This document shows positions 8,006-16,020 of a stretch of 26,152 nucleotides of DNA, in pieces (position 1 is the first letter of the stretch; the number at the start of each line of letters is the position of its first letter). Below the pieces are notes generated by a model. The model was not told where the DNA came from and did no database searches. It saw nothing but the letters and a program-made list of their open reading frames with translations. Origin of the DNA: JACVRX01 sp035697245 (GTDB taxonomy: Bacteria; Actinomycetota; Actinomycetes; Jiangellales; Jiangellaceae); contig DASSDH010000041.1 of NCBI GenBank assembly GCA_035697245.1, positions 1 through 26,152 on the forward strand, in the 5' to 3' direction. The position numbers and the translations under genes were made by a program.

Positions 8006-9004
8006 TCAGCGCTGCAGTCCGGTCACCGCCGTGGATGCCAGGTCGAGCACGACGGCCTGGCGGCCCGCGGACACCAAAGACAGCAGACCCGTGTCGTCGA
8101 TGGACCCGACGACCGCGGCCTCGAGGCCACGCGTGCGAAACGCCTCCACACACTCGTCCTCTCGCCCGGGCGGAGAACAGAGCAGGAAGGAGAACGCCGG
8201 GAAGCAGGTGAGCCACGCGGCCGCGGGTACGTCCGACGGACGCGGGAGCAGGTCGAGGTCCAACCGAACCCCCAGCCGGCTCCACTCGAGCAGCATCGCC
8301 AGGGAGCCGACCGTTCCTGCCATGCTCACGTCCTTCGCCGCGACGCAGGCTCCGGACCGGGCGATCTCCGCCAGGACCCGGACGTCACCGGCCAGGTCGC
8401 TGCCGCGTTCGTCGAACGAGCGGAAGAACGGGAAGTCGGCGCGCATCGTCCCTTGCGTGCAGCTCGCGACCACCAGCGACTGGCCGACGGCGACACGCGT
8501 CGCGGAGAGCACCGCATCCGCATGTCCGATGCCGAAGGCGGACAGAGCGGGTGGGCCGTCGTGCACCGTGAGATGACCGCCGACGAGCGGCACGTCGTAG
8601 AGAAGGCCGGCCGCCTGCATGCCGCGCAACACCTCACGGGCGAGAGCGGCGGATCCGACGATGGTGTCGACGATGCCGTACGGCCGGGCGCCCATCGCCG
8701 CCAGGTCGTTGACGTTGGTCAGGACGGCGGCGATGCCCGCACCGTAAGGATCCCGGACGACGAACGCGGGCAGCAGGGCCTCGCCGCAGGCGACGACATG
8801 CCCGGTGAGGCCGTCGCCCGCTCCGGAACCGATGCGCAGGACCGCCCCGTCGTCCCCCGGTCCGTGCACCCAGTCCCCCGCGCCGAGCACCTCGCTGACC
8901 AGCCCGATCTCGCCCTTGGCCCGCAGGGCCGCGTGTGAGCGCAGGTGTGCGGCCAGTGCGTCCAGGTCGTCCGGGCCCTCGACGGCGGCCCCGGCTGCCT
9001 TCAC
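8006..9004 (-). CDS. Sll0787-type AIR-synthase-related protein
   Basis: This 332-residue member of the PurM/SelD/ThiL/HypE ATP-binding superfamily has GDDGAVL (50-56) and TNVNDLAAMGARP (96-108), the metal/ATP-binding signatures of that fold, and VVGGHLTVHDGP in the middle. Close family members (Sll0787) are encoded in Nit1C-type clusters with the radical SAM and GNAT proteins, in some genomes adjacent to or fused with the acetyltransferase. The likely chemistry is ATP-dependent activation (phosphorylation or dehydration) of a carboxamide-, formamide- or carbamate-like group; the real substrate is unknown. The GTG at 9004 follows gagga at 6-nt spacing. It faces away from the ComA-like gene and converges on the GNAT gene. 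Confidence 0.9.
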   Translation of the reverse strand: MKAAGAAVEGPDDLDALAAHLRSHAALRAKGEIGLVSEVLGAGDWVHGPGDDGAVLRIGSGAGDGLTGHVVACGEALLPAFVVRDPYGAGIAAVLTNVNDLAAMGARPYGIVDTIVGSAALAREVLRGMQAAGLLYDVPLVGGHLTVHDGPPALSAFGIGHADAVLSATRVAVGQSLVVASCTQGTMRADFPFFRSFDERGSDLAGDVRVLAEIARSGACVAAKDVSMAGTVGSLAMLLEWSRLGVRLDLDLLPRPSDVPAAAWLTCFPAFSFLLCSPPGREDECVEAFRTRGLEAAVVGSIDDTGLLSLVSAGRQAVVLDLASTAVTGLQR

Positions 9005-9063
9005 GACGGGTCCTCGCCTTCGTCACGAACCGAGGTGCAGGGCCGCGGTTCCGTCCGGCAATC

Positions 9064-9099
9064 TGTCGGAAAGTATACGAACCATCTATTATAGAGGAC
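9064..9099 (+). promoter_or_regulatory. Promoter for a probably leaderless ComA-like operon
   Basis: A near-consensus -10 TATTAT (9087-9092) lies 7-8 bp before the GTG at 9100, so the transcript should begin at or one base before the start codon. The upstream TGTCGG (9064-9069, 17-bp spacing) is a weak -35. Leaderless mRNAs are common in actinomycetes. The motif TACGAACC at 9076-9083 is shared with the palindrome at 5779-5793. Confidence 0.55.
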
Positions 9100-9873
9100 G
9101 TGCCGCTGCCCAGCTTCCTCAGTCTGCCGGAACGGGGCGGCAAGCCCAGGGTCACCGGCCTGACCCACGTCCTCGACAAGGGCGTGAGTGCCGCTGTCAC
9201 CGAATCGGTTCTCGCGTCGGCCGCGCCGTACGTCGATCTCTGGAAGTTCGGCTGGGGGACCGCTTACGTCGATCGCGCGCTCGCGACCAAGCTGTCCCTC
9301 CTCGCGGCGGCCGACGTCCGCTCCTGCGTCGGTGGGACGCTGATGGAGATCGCCTGGTCCCAAGACAAGGATCGCGAGTATCTGGATTGGGCCCACGACG
9401 TGGGTTTCGGCTGCGTCGAGGTCTCGCGTGGCGTCGCCAGCCTGCCCGTGGCGGACAAGCACGATCTGATCGGCCGAGCGGCCGAACGGTTCATGGTCCT
9501 CTCCGAGGTCGGCAGCAAGGACCCGCACCAGGAACTCACTCCCGCTCAGTGGACAGCCGAGGTCGCAGGCGACCTGGCCGCCGGCGCCAGATGGGTGATC
9601 ATCGAGGGTCGCGAGAGTGGAACCGTCGGCCTCTACCGCGCCGACGGCAGCGTTCGAGCCGACGTCGTGACGGCCGTGCTCGAAGGCGCCGGCCTGGACA
9701 CCGTGGTGTTCGAGGCCCCGCGCAAGGACCAGCAGGCCTGGTTCATCCGCGAGTACGGGCCCGAGGTCAACCTCGCCAACATCGCCCTCGACGAGGCGCT
9801 CGGTCTCGAGACGCTACGCCGCGGCCTGCGCGCGGACACCTTCGAGATGAGTGCCGGCCTGGTGACGACGTGA
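9100..9873 (+). CDS. ComA-like phosphosulfolactate synthase
   Basis: This 257-residue TIM-barrel protein carries the ComA family signatures in order: LPERGGKPRVTGLTHVLDKG (9-28), KFGWGT (49-54), GGTLMEIAW (78-86), EVSRG (107-111), LSEVGSKDP (134-142) and IIEGRESG (167-174). ComA adds sulfite to phosphoenolpyruvate to give phosphosulfolactate, the first step of coenzyme M synthesis in methanogens and in bacteria such as Xanthobacter autotrophicus Py2 (XcbB1). The GTG at 9100 is chosen because similarity begins right there and a -10 box lies just upstream. It is the first gene of a seven-gene overlapping operon. Related bacterial ComA-like proteins may act on other substrates, so sulfite addition is likely but not proven. 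Confidence 0.88.
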   Translation: MPLPSFLSLPERGGKPRVTGLTHVLDKGVSAAVTESVLASAAPYVDLWKFGWGTAYVDRALATKLSLLAAADVRSCVGGTLMEIAWSQDKDREYLDWAHDVGFGCVEVSRGVASLPVADKHDLIGRAAERFMVLSEVGSKDPHQELTPAQWTAEVAGDLAAGARWVIIEGRESGTVGLYRADGSVRADVVTAVLEGAGLDTVVFEAPRKDQQAWFIREYGPEVNLANIALDEALGLETLRRGLRADTFEMSAGLVTT

Positions 9874-10784
9874 GGTCGACGGCGGTGCTTGCGCGGCCGA
9901 ACCTGGTGCCTTCCGCATACCGTGGCGTCGCCGTCACCGAGGTCACCTCCGAACTCGACGAGGAATCACTGACCGCGCACTTCGTCGGCCTGGAGGCCTA
10001 TCGCCGAACCCGCTTCGTCGTCGTCCGCCGAGGGCAGGGCACGGCCATCATCGCTGTCGAGAAGCGCCTCGCCGCTGACGGCCAGGACCCGCTGTTCGCT
10101 CCGATCACTGCGGTCACCCTCCTGGCCGGGCCGGACGACTGCGCCTTCGTGGTCCGCCCCGACCTGGACACAGCCGTGCCCACCGCACTGGGTCGAGCCG
10201 CCCTCGAGGACGCACCCGGCAAGGGCGGAGTGGCGGTTCAGGGCCGCTACGGGCACGTCAGCTTCATCGTGGACCCCGCCCCTCTACGGCTCACCATCCG
10301 TGAGGTGGTCCCTCCCTACCCTCCGAAGCTCTACGACCAGACCCGACGTCTCCTCGAGGTCGCCGAGCACCTGCCGCCGATCGAGGTGGTCTCCGAGGTG
10401 GTGGATCTGGCCGACCTCGCGCGCTCTCGTCCGTCGAACGCCTACCTGCTGCCCTGCCGTGGCGGCGGCGTCTCCGTCGAGGGCGTCAGCACCTCCTATC
10501 TCGACGAGCGACCCGAGCGCCGAGCCTGGACCCTCATCGGCTGCGAGCGCTCGCAGCAGATCCACCAGTGGTTCTACGGCGAGCGGGCGGACCAGGTGGA
10601 CATCTGCCCACGCACGGCCGGACCGACCGCGGGGGCGGTGCTGACCAAGTGCTGCCTGTTCGAGCGGGAGATCGTCACCGAGCCCGACCAGGTCGTCGTA
10701 CCGTGGGGCGCCTCCCTTGCCCAGATCTCCGAGGCGTTGACGGTGATCGCGGGCGCATGGGAGCCGTCGTGGGCACCCGCCTGA
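9870..10784 (+). CDS. Unrecognised cysteine-containing protein in the CoM-type operon
   Basis: This 304-residue soluble protein begins with a GTG overlapping the ComA-like stop (GTGA) and ends inside the lyase gene that follows. I do not recognise a family. It has six cysteines at 91, 196, 225, 246, 261 and 262. Five lie in the C-terminal third, within LLPCRG, IGCERS, DICPR and TKCCLFE, beside several His, Trp and Tyr residues. This could be a metal or Fe-S site or a redox thiol set. Its fixed place between the ComA-like gene and the lyases suggests a pathway step not covered by the recognisable enzymes, for example thiolation or final reduction in coenzyme M synthesis. The role is inference. 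Confidence 0.75.
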   Translation: MRSTAVLARPNLVPSAYRGVAVTEVTSELDEESLTAHFVGLEAYRRTRFVVVRRGQGTAIIAVEKRLAADGQDPLFAPITAVTLLAGPDDCAFVVRPDLDTAVPTALGRAALEDAPGKGGVAVQGRYGHVSFIVDPAPLRLTIREVVPPYPPKLYDQTRRLLEVAEHLPPIEVVSEVVDLADLARSRPSNAYLLPCRGGGVSVEGVSTSYLDERPERRAWTLIGCERSQQIHQWFYGERADQVDICPRTAGPTAGAVLTKCCLFEREIVTEPDQVVVPWGASLAQISEALTVIAGAWEPSWAPA

Positions 10785-12133
10785 CCGACTCCCGCCAGTA
10801 CGCCCACCTGTGGGGAACCGCTGAGCTGGCGCAGGTCTTCGAGGAGCGCGCCCGGCTCCAGAGTTGGCTGGACATCCTCGCGGCGCTCGCAGCCGCGCAG
10901 GCCCGCCTCGGGATCATCCCGGCGGAGGCGGCGGCCGCGATCACCGGCCACGCGCGCGCTGAGTCACTCGACCTCGACTTCGTCGCCGAGCAGACTCGAC
11001 GCACCGCCCACTCGATGCTGGGCCTGATCCGAGGGCTGCACCAGGTGCTGCCGGAATCCGCCCGCGAGCACGTCTACGTGGGCGCCACCGTGCAGGACGT
11101 CACCGACACCTGGTTCGCCCTGGTCATGCGTGACGTCGTGGCCCTCGTCTGGCGCGACCTGCGCGCGATCGAGGAGTCCCTCGTCGAGATCGCCGTGGCT
11201 CACCGCGACACGGTGATGGTCGGACGCACCCACGGTCAGCCGGGTTCGCCGATCACCTTCGGCTTCAAGGTGGCCTCCTGGGCCGACGAGGTGCGCCGTC
11301 ACCTGGATCGCTTGCGGGAGGGACGGCCGCGCTGGCTGGTGGGCCAACTGGCCGGGGCGGTCGGCGTGCTCGGCTTCTTCGAGCCGGCGGGGCCGGCCCT
11401 GCGGGCGGAGTTCTGTGCCGAGCTGGGGCTGGGCGATCCAGGGATCTCATGGCTGACCTCACGCGACCGGGTCGCGGAGTTCGGCGCTGTCCTGTCCATG
11501 ATCTGCGGGACGCTGGCGCGCATCGGCAACGAGGTCTACGAACTGCAGCGTCCGGAGATAGGGGAGCTTCGCGAGCCGACCACGTCCGACGTGGTCGGGA
11601 GCATCACCATGCCCCACAAGCGCAACCCGGAGGGTAGCGAGCATCTGGACACCCTCGCCCGGTTGGTCCGGGCCAATGCGGGCGTCCTGATGGAGGGGAT
11701 GGTGGTCGGTCACGAACGCGACGGACGGGGCTGGAAGGCCGAATGGTCCGCGCTGCCGGAGATCTGCCTGCTGACCGGGACCGCACTGGACTCGGCCCGC
11801 CGCCTGCTCTCCGGCCTGGTCGTCGATGTCGACGCGATGCGGGCCAACGTCGATCGGCACGGCGACCGACTGGCGTCCGAACGGCTTCTCGCCGGCCTGT
11901 CGGAGCGGCTCGGCAAGCACGCCGCGCAGCAGGTGATGCACGAGGCGCTCAGGCCCGGAAGCAGCGACGCACGGCGCATCGTGGACGCGTTGGTGGCCGC
12001 GGGTGCAGCCACCGAGGAGGAGTGCCGCGGTTGGCTCGCCCGGCCCGCGACGGGTGCCGCAGGCGTGATGGTCGACACCGTTGTCGTCCGGGCTCGAGCG
12101 GCGCGGGCTGCGGAGCCGGACACATGGCAGTGA
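10769..12133 (+). CDS. Adenylosuccinate-lyase-like aspartase/fumarase superfamily enzyme
   Basis: This 454-residue protein has all three conserved regions of the superfamily: GATVQDVTDT (105-114), GRTHGQPGSPITFG (152-165) and the SITMPHKRNP loop (278-287) with the catalytic serine. Length and order fit the adenylosuccinate lyase/cycloisomerase branch. I prefer the GTG at 10769, with gggag 5 nt upstream, over the ATG at 10757, which lacks a site; both overlap the previous gene. Housekeeping purB is unlikely in this context. In the bacterial coenzyme M operon of Xanthobacter, members of this superfamily do unusual chemistry such as phosphate elimination from phosphosulfolactate (XcbC1) and a later step. 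Which step this one does cannot be told here. Confidence 0.88.
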   Translation: MGTRLTDSRQYAHLWGTAELAQVFEERARLQSWLDILAALAAAQARLGIIPAEAAAAITGHARAESLDLDFVAEQTRRTAHSMLGLIRGLHQVLPESAREHVYVGATVQDVTDTWFALVMRDVVALVWRDLRAIEESLVEIAVAHRDTVMVGRTHGQPGSPITFGFKVASWADEVRRHLDRLREGRPRWLVGQLAGAVGVLGFFEPAGPALRAEFCAELGLGDPGISWLTSRDRVAEFGAVLSMICGTLARIGNEVYELQRPEIGELREPTTSDVVGSITMPHKRNPEGSEHLDTLARLVRANAGVLMEGMVVGHERDGRGWKAEWSALPEICLLTGTALDSARRLLSGLVVDVDAMRANVDRHGDRLASERLLAGLSERLGKHAAQQVMHEALRPGSSDARRIVDALVAAGAATEEECRGWLARPATGAAGVMVDTVVVRARAARAAEPDTWQ

Positions 12134-13098
12134 CCCTTCCCCGGATCCGGCTCGCCACGCTGCCGACACCGCTGGTCCGGGCGCGCCGCCTGGAGTCCGC
12201 GCTGTTGGCCGGGCCGATCTATGTCAAGCGCGACGACCTGACCGGATTCGGCATCGCCGGCAACAAGGCGCGGGCCCTGGAGTTCCTCGTCGGCGACGCA
12301 GTGGAGCAGAGGGCGGACCTCCTGGTCGCAGCCGGGAGTCCCAGCTCGAACTTCTGCGCCGCTGCGGCCATGGCTGCCCGCACTGCCGGGCTGGCCTGCC
12401 ACCTCCTGTTCAGCGGCCCGCCTCCCGAGACGCCGTCGGTGACCGTCGAGCTGGCCAGGGCTAGCGGCGCACAGTTGTACTTCGACAGCGCTGCGACGCG
12501 CGAGCAGTTGGACGACGCGGTGCTTGCCCACGCCGAGAAGTTGCGCGCCGAAGGCCAGCGACCGTATGCCGTGCCGCGCGGCGGCGCAACCGGGGTCGGT
12601 GCCGCCGGATACGCCTGTGCCTCGACCGAGCTCGCCGACCAGTGCGCCACATCGGGCGTCACGCCTGCGCTGGTCGTCGTGGCCACCGGGTCCGGCGGCA
12701 CCCAGGCAGGTCTCGTAGCCGGTCAGGTCGGCTTCGGATTGCCCTGGCGTGTGCTCGGCGCCTCGGTGAGCCGACCCCCGGCCGAGGCGGCTGCCCAGGT
12801 GCTGCGCGCGGCGCGTGGCTGCGCGAAGCTGTTCTCCCTCACCCCTCCGACGTCCGCCGCCGTGGAGATCCGCGATTGCCGCGGCCCGGGCTTCGGCGTC
12901 GCGTCGGACGACGACCGGCGCAGCGCACGTCTCGCTCTCCTCCACGAGGCACTGCTCCTGGATGACTATTACGGCGCCAAGGCCATGAGCCAGCTCCGCA
13001 GGGAACTTGCCGACGGCTGCCCGACACCGGTCGTCTTCTGGCACACCGGAGGTGTCGCTGCCGCCCTGTCCGCCCTCACTTCTGGAGCCCACACGTGA
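12124..13098 (+). CDS. PLP-dependent D-cysteine desulfhydrase/ACC deaminase-like enzyme
   Basis: This 324-residue fold-type II PLP enzyme has YVKRDDLTGFGIAGNKARAL (33-52) with the Schiff-base lysine K48, GSPSSN (71-76), the cofactor-contacting loop next to it, and TGSGGTQAG (187-195), the phosphate-binding loop. It belongs to the D-cysteine desulfhydrase/ACC deaminase group. The bacterial coenzyme M operon contains a PLP enzyme of this type, and the pathway includes a thiolation step that this chemistry could serve. The ATG at 12124 overlaps the previous stop by 10 bp. Its stop overlaps the next GTG. Substrate assignment rests on context. Confidence 0.88.
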   Translation: MAVTLPRIRLATLPTPLVRARRLESALLAGPIYVKRDDLTGFGIAGNKARALEFLVGDAVEQRADLLVAAGSPSSNFCAAAAMAARTAGLACHLLFSGPPPETPSVTVELARASGAQLYFDSAATREQLDDAVLAHAEKLRAEGQRPYAVPRGGATGVGAAGYACASTELADQCATSGVTPALVVVATGSGGTQAGLVAGQVGFGLPWRVLGASVSRPPAEAAAQVLRAARGCAKLFSLTPPTSAAVEIRDCRGPGFGVASDDDRRSARLALLHEALLLDDYYGAKAMSQLRRELADGCPTPVVFWHTGGVAAALSALTSGAHT

Positions 13099-14603
13099 CC
13101 ACCACACCAAGGCTGAGCGGTCCGCCCCGCGGCTCGGCCGCCCCCGAGCTGGTCGAGAGCGGGTTTGCGCTCGAGAACGCCGACGCGCCCTTCCTGCACG
13201 ACGGCCTGAACCTCGCCGACATCGCGCACGTGCTGGACCTGCGTCGCTGCAACCTCATCCCCGAGACCGCCGCCCGCGACCTGCAACGCCTCCTGCTGGA
13301 GGCCTATGCCACCGATGTTGCGGCGTTCCCGTACGACCCCGCCTTCGGCGAGCCGTACAACTCACGAGAACGGTACTTCGTCGAGCGGCTCGGCGACGTC
13401 GCCGGCTGGCTCCACGCCGGACGACCCCGCCGGGAGGCCGCCCGGATCGCATTGCGGTTGTACATCCGACGGCAACTGCTCGAGTTGGTCGACGAGGTCG
13501 TGTCGTTCGCACGCCACGCGACCGACCTGGCCGGCCGCCATGTCGGCACCTTGATGCCGGACCAGACCTACCTTCAACAGGCGCAACCGTCGACGTTCGG
13601 GCACTACACGATGTCGTTCGTCTACCCGGCGATCCGCGACGCCCGTCGGCTGCTCGAGGCGGTCGACTGGGTCAACCGGAGCCCTGGCGGCGCCGGCTGC
13701 GTCAACGGCACCCGGCTGCTCGATGACCGGACGGTCATCGCGGCCGCACTGGGCTTCGACGACGTCATCGAGCACACGCGGGACGCGATGTGGCAGATCG
13801 ACGGCCTGATCCACGTGCTGGCGACGGCGGCGAGCCTGCTCTCGACGCAGAGCAAGCTGGCCGAGGACCTCGAGATCTGGTCCAGCACCGAGTTCGACTT
13901 CGTGGACCTGGACGACGGATACACCCGCTCCAGCATCCTGATGCCGCAGAAGCGCAACCCCTACTCGCTGTCGATCGTGCGCGGCGCCTCCGGAGTGGTG
14001 ATCGGCCGGCTGACCGGCTTCCTCGCCGTCGCCAAGAGCCCGTCCGCGCGCAGCGACAACCTGATCTTCGCCTACGGCGAGGTGCCGCGGGCACTGGACC
14101 TGTCGATCCGCGTCACGCGGCTGATGAGCGGGGTGGTTCGCACGCTCCGCGTCAACGCGGCGCGGATGGCGGAGGAGCTCGACGGCGGTTATACCCAGGC
14201 CACCGACCTCTGCGAGTTCATCGTGCAGACCTGTGGGGTCGACTATCGCAGCGCCTACGTCGTCGTCGGAAAGACCGTCCGTGAGGCCAGCCGCCAGGGG
14301 ATCGCAGGCAAGGACATCACCGGCGCGATGCTCGACGAGGTCGCCCTGGCGGAGACCGGACGGGCCTGGGGACTGACCGACCGCAATCTCGACGGGGTAC
14401 TCGATCCCCGGGCGATCGTCGATTCACGGGTCGGTACCGGCGGTGCCGCCCCGTCAGCCGTCGAGGGCATGATCGCGCAGTGCCTGCAGTCGGCACGAGA
14501 CCTCAAGGACACGGTCCGCCGCAGACGGCAGGACCTGGACGATGCCGAGCACCAGTTGCTCGAGAGCGCGCGCCGGATGGCCGCGACGGAGGAGAGCTCA
14601 TGA
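13095..14603 (+). CDS. Argininosuccinate-lyase-like aspartase/fumarase superfamily enzyme with altered active site
   Basis: This 502-residue protein keeps the superfamily loop SSILMPQKRNP (279-289) and the NRSPGGAGCVNGT region (194-206) that resembles the argininosuccinate lyase SPLG-GAL segment. However, the catalytic THLQ of true argininosuccinate lyase reads TYLQ (158-161), so His is replaced by Tyr. The SRND substrate loop reads PRREAA (111-116). True argininosuccinate cleavage is therefore unlikely. This fits the functionally distinct lyase-like members of the bacterial coenzyme M pathway. The GTG overlaps the previous TGA, and its own TGA overlaps the DUF1116 ATG. A helical, charged C-terminal tail (residues 465-502) is longer than in most relatives. 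Confidence 0.87.
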   Translation: MTTTPRLSGPPRGSAAPELVESGFALENADAPFLHDGLNLADIAHVLDLRRCNLIPETAARDLQRLLLEAYATDVAAFPYDPAFGEPYNSRERYFVERLGDVAGWLHAGRPRREAARIALRLYIRRQLLELVDEVVSFARHATDLAGRHVGTLMPDQTYLQQAQPSTFGHYTMSFVYPAIRDARRLLEAVDWVNRSPGGAGCVNGTRLLDDRTVIAAALGFDDVIEHTRDAMWQIDGLIHVLATAASLLSTQSKLAEDLEIWSSTEFDFVDLDDGYTRSSILMPQKRNPYSLSIVRGASGVVIGRLTGFLAVAKSPSARSDNLIFAYGEVPRALDLSIRVTRLMSGVVRTLRVNAARMAEELDGGYTQATDLCEFIVQTCGVDYRSAYVVVGKTVREASRQGIAGKDITGAMLDEVALAETGRAWGLTDRNLDGVLDPRAIVDSRVGTGGAAPSAVEGMIAQCLQSARDLKDTVRRRRQDLDDAEHQLLESARRMAATEESS

Positions 14604-16015
14604 CGACGTCCGGACCACCGGAGGTTGTGCTGCCCGACGAGGTGTCGGTGGTGAACGTCGGCTTGCCGCTGTTCGCCGACGCCGTCCGGGACCAGGCCGT
14701 CCCCGTCCAGCACGTGGACTGGCGGATCCCGGCAGACGGCGACATGGAGGTGATCGACGCCTTGGAGCGATTGTCCGGCACCCGCGCTGAGTCGATCGAC
14801 CGGGCCAACGCGGAGGCCGTGCGCCGACTGGACCAGGGCGTGCCGCTACTCGTCGACATGGGGGCCGTTCACACTCTCGTGCCCGACCTGTCCGGGCAGG
14901 TGCTGCTCCACTGCGGCCCTGCCATCGCGTGGCCGGACGTGTGCGACCCGCTGCGTCGGTCGATGCGCGCGGCGACCGTGGCCGAGGGATGGGCCGGCGA
15001 CGTGGACGAGGCCGACCGCCTCCTGGCCGCAGGCACCGTCCGCCTCGAGCCCGCATACCGGCATGCCGTCGTCTTACCGATGGCCACTGCCATCGGGCCC
15101 TCTGCTCCGGTCTTCGTCGTGGACAACCGGCAGGGAGGCACTCGCGCCTTCGCTCCCGTCAACCAGGGTCCCGGCGAGACGGCGTGGTTCGGCCGCGAGA
15201 CGCCGGCCGCGATCGAACGGCTTGTGTTCCTGCGCGACGTCGCCGGGCCGATGCTCCGCGAGGTACTCGACCGCTCGGGCCCGATCGACGTGTTCGGGCT
15301 GGCCGCGCAGGGGGTCCAGATCGGCGACGACGTTCACATGCGTACCCAGGGGACGACCAGCCTGCTGATCCGCAACCTGCTTCCGCATCTGGCGTCCCTG
15401 CCCGACGACGGGCGGGTCGAGCTCGCGCGGTTCCTGTCCGGCAACCATCTGTTCTTCCTCAACCTGGCCATGGCGGCAGCCAAGTCGGTGGCTCTGTGGG
15501 CCGAGCAGGTCGAGGGGTCCAGCATCGTGACCATGATGTGCCGCAACGGCACGTCGTACGGAGTGCGGCTGGCGGGCTCGGACGAGCTTTTCCTCGCTCC
15601 CGCACCGCCGGTGTCCGATGCGGTGTACTACCCGGACTACGGACCGGAGACCAGCGCACCGGACATCGGGGACAGCGCCATCCTCGAGCTCGTCGGCCTG
15701 GGTGGCGCGGCCGCGGCGGGATCCCCGGCAGTCGCCGGCTTTCTCGGCGGCAGCATGTCCGACGCAGTGGCGGTCACCGAGGAAATGCAGACGATCTGTG
15801 TCGGGCAGAGCTCCCGCTTCAAGCTGCCCACTTGGAACAATGCGGGAACGCCGCTGGGGGTCGACGCACGCTCCGTGGTGGAGCTGAACACCACGCCCAA
15901 GGTCACGACTGGCATCCTGCATGCGAGCTCGGGCGTGGGACAGATCGGAGCCGGTGTGGCGGCGGCGCCGGCAGCGTGCTTCCGGGCCGCCGTTCTCGCC
16001 CAGGCCGAGGCCTAG
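14600..16015 (+). CDS. DUF1116 protein (YlbE/AllG-like), FdrA partner
   Basis: This 471-residue protein matches the DUF1116 family, seen in VVNVGLPLFADAVRDQAVPVQ near the start, a central GRETPAAIERLVFLRDVAG, SGNHLFFLNLAMAAAK and a C-terminal TTGILHASSGVGQIGAGV. In E. coli the DUF1116 protein YlbE (AllG) is one of three proteins needed with FdrA for oxamate carbamoyltransferase activity. Here it sits in the ComA-like operon while FdrA and carbamate kinase are about 10 kb away on the other strand. The ATG at 14600 overlaps the preceding TGA, showing translational coupling to the lyase. The third E. coli component (DUF2877, YlbF/AllH) is not visible in the window. Confidence 0.85.
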   Translation: MTTSGPPEVVLPDEVSVVNVGLPLFADAVRDQAVPVQHVDWRIPADGDMEVIDALERLSGTRAESIDRANAEAVRRLDQGVPLLVDMGAVHTLVPDLSGQVLLHCGPAIAWPDVCDPLRRSMRAATVAEGWAGDVDEADRLLAAGTVRLEPAYRHAVVLPMATAIGPSAPVFVVDNRQGGTRAFAPVNQGPGETAWFGRETPAAIERLVFLRDVAGPMLREVLDRSGPIDVFGLAAQGVQIGDDVHMRTQGTTSLLIRNLLPHLASLPDDGRVELARFLSGNHLFFLNLAMAAAKSVALWAEQVEGSSIVTMMCRNGTSYGVRLAGSDELFLAPAPPVSDAVYYPDYGPETSAPDIGDSAILELVGLGGAAAAGSPAVAGFLGGSMSDAVAVTEEMQTICVGQSSRFKLPTWNNAGTPLGVDARSVVELNTTPKVTTGILHASSGVGQIGAGVAAAPAACFRAAVLAQAEA

Positions 16016-16020
16016 TCGCC

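Noticed and set aside
8805..9870. In-frame upstream extension of the unknown Cys protein through the ComA-like gene
   Set aside because: The extension is Arg-rich shadow sequence of the ComA-like gene; the GTG at 9870 coupled to the ComA-like stop explains the real start.
10757..12133. Adenylosuccinate-lyase-like gene as the housekeeping purB
   Set aside because: It sits in an overlapping operon with ComA-like and PLP genes and beside a second superfamily member, with no purine genes around it.
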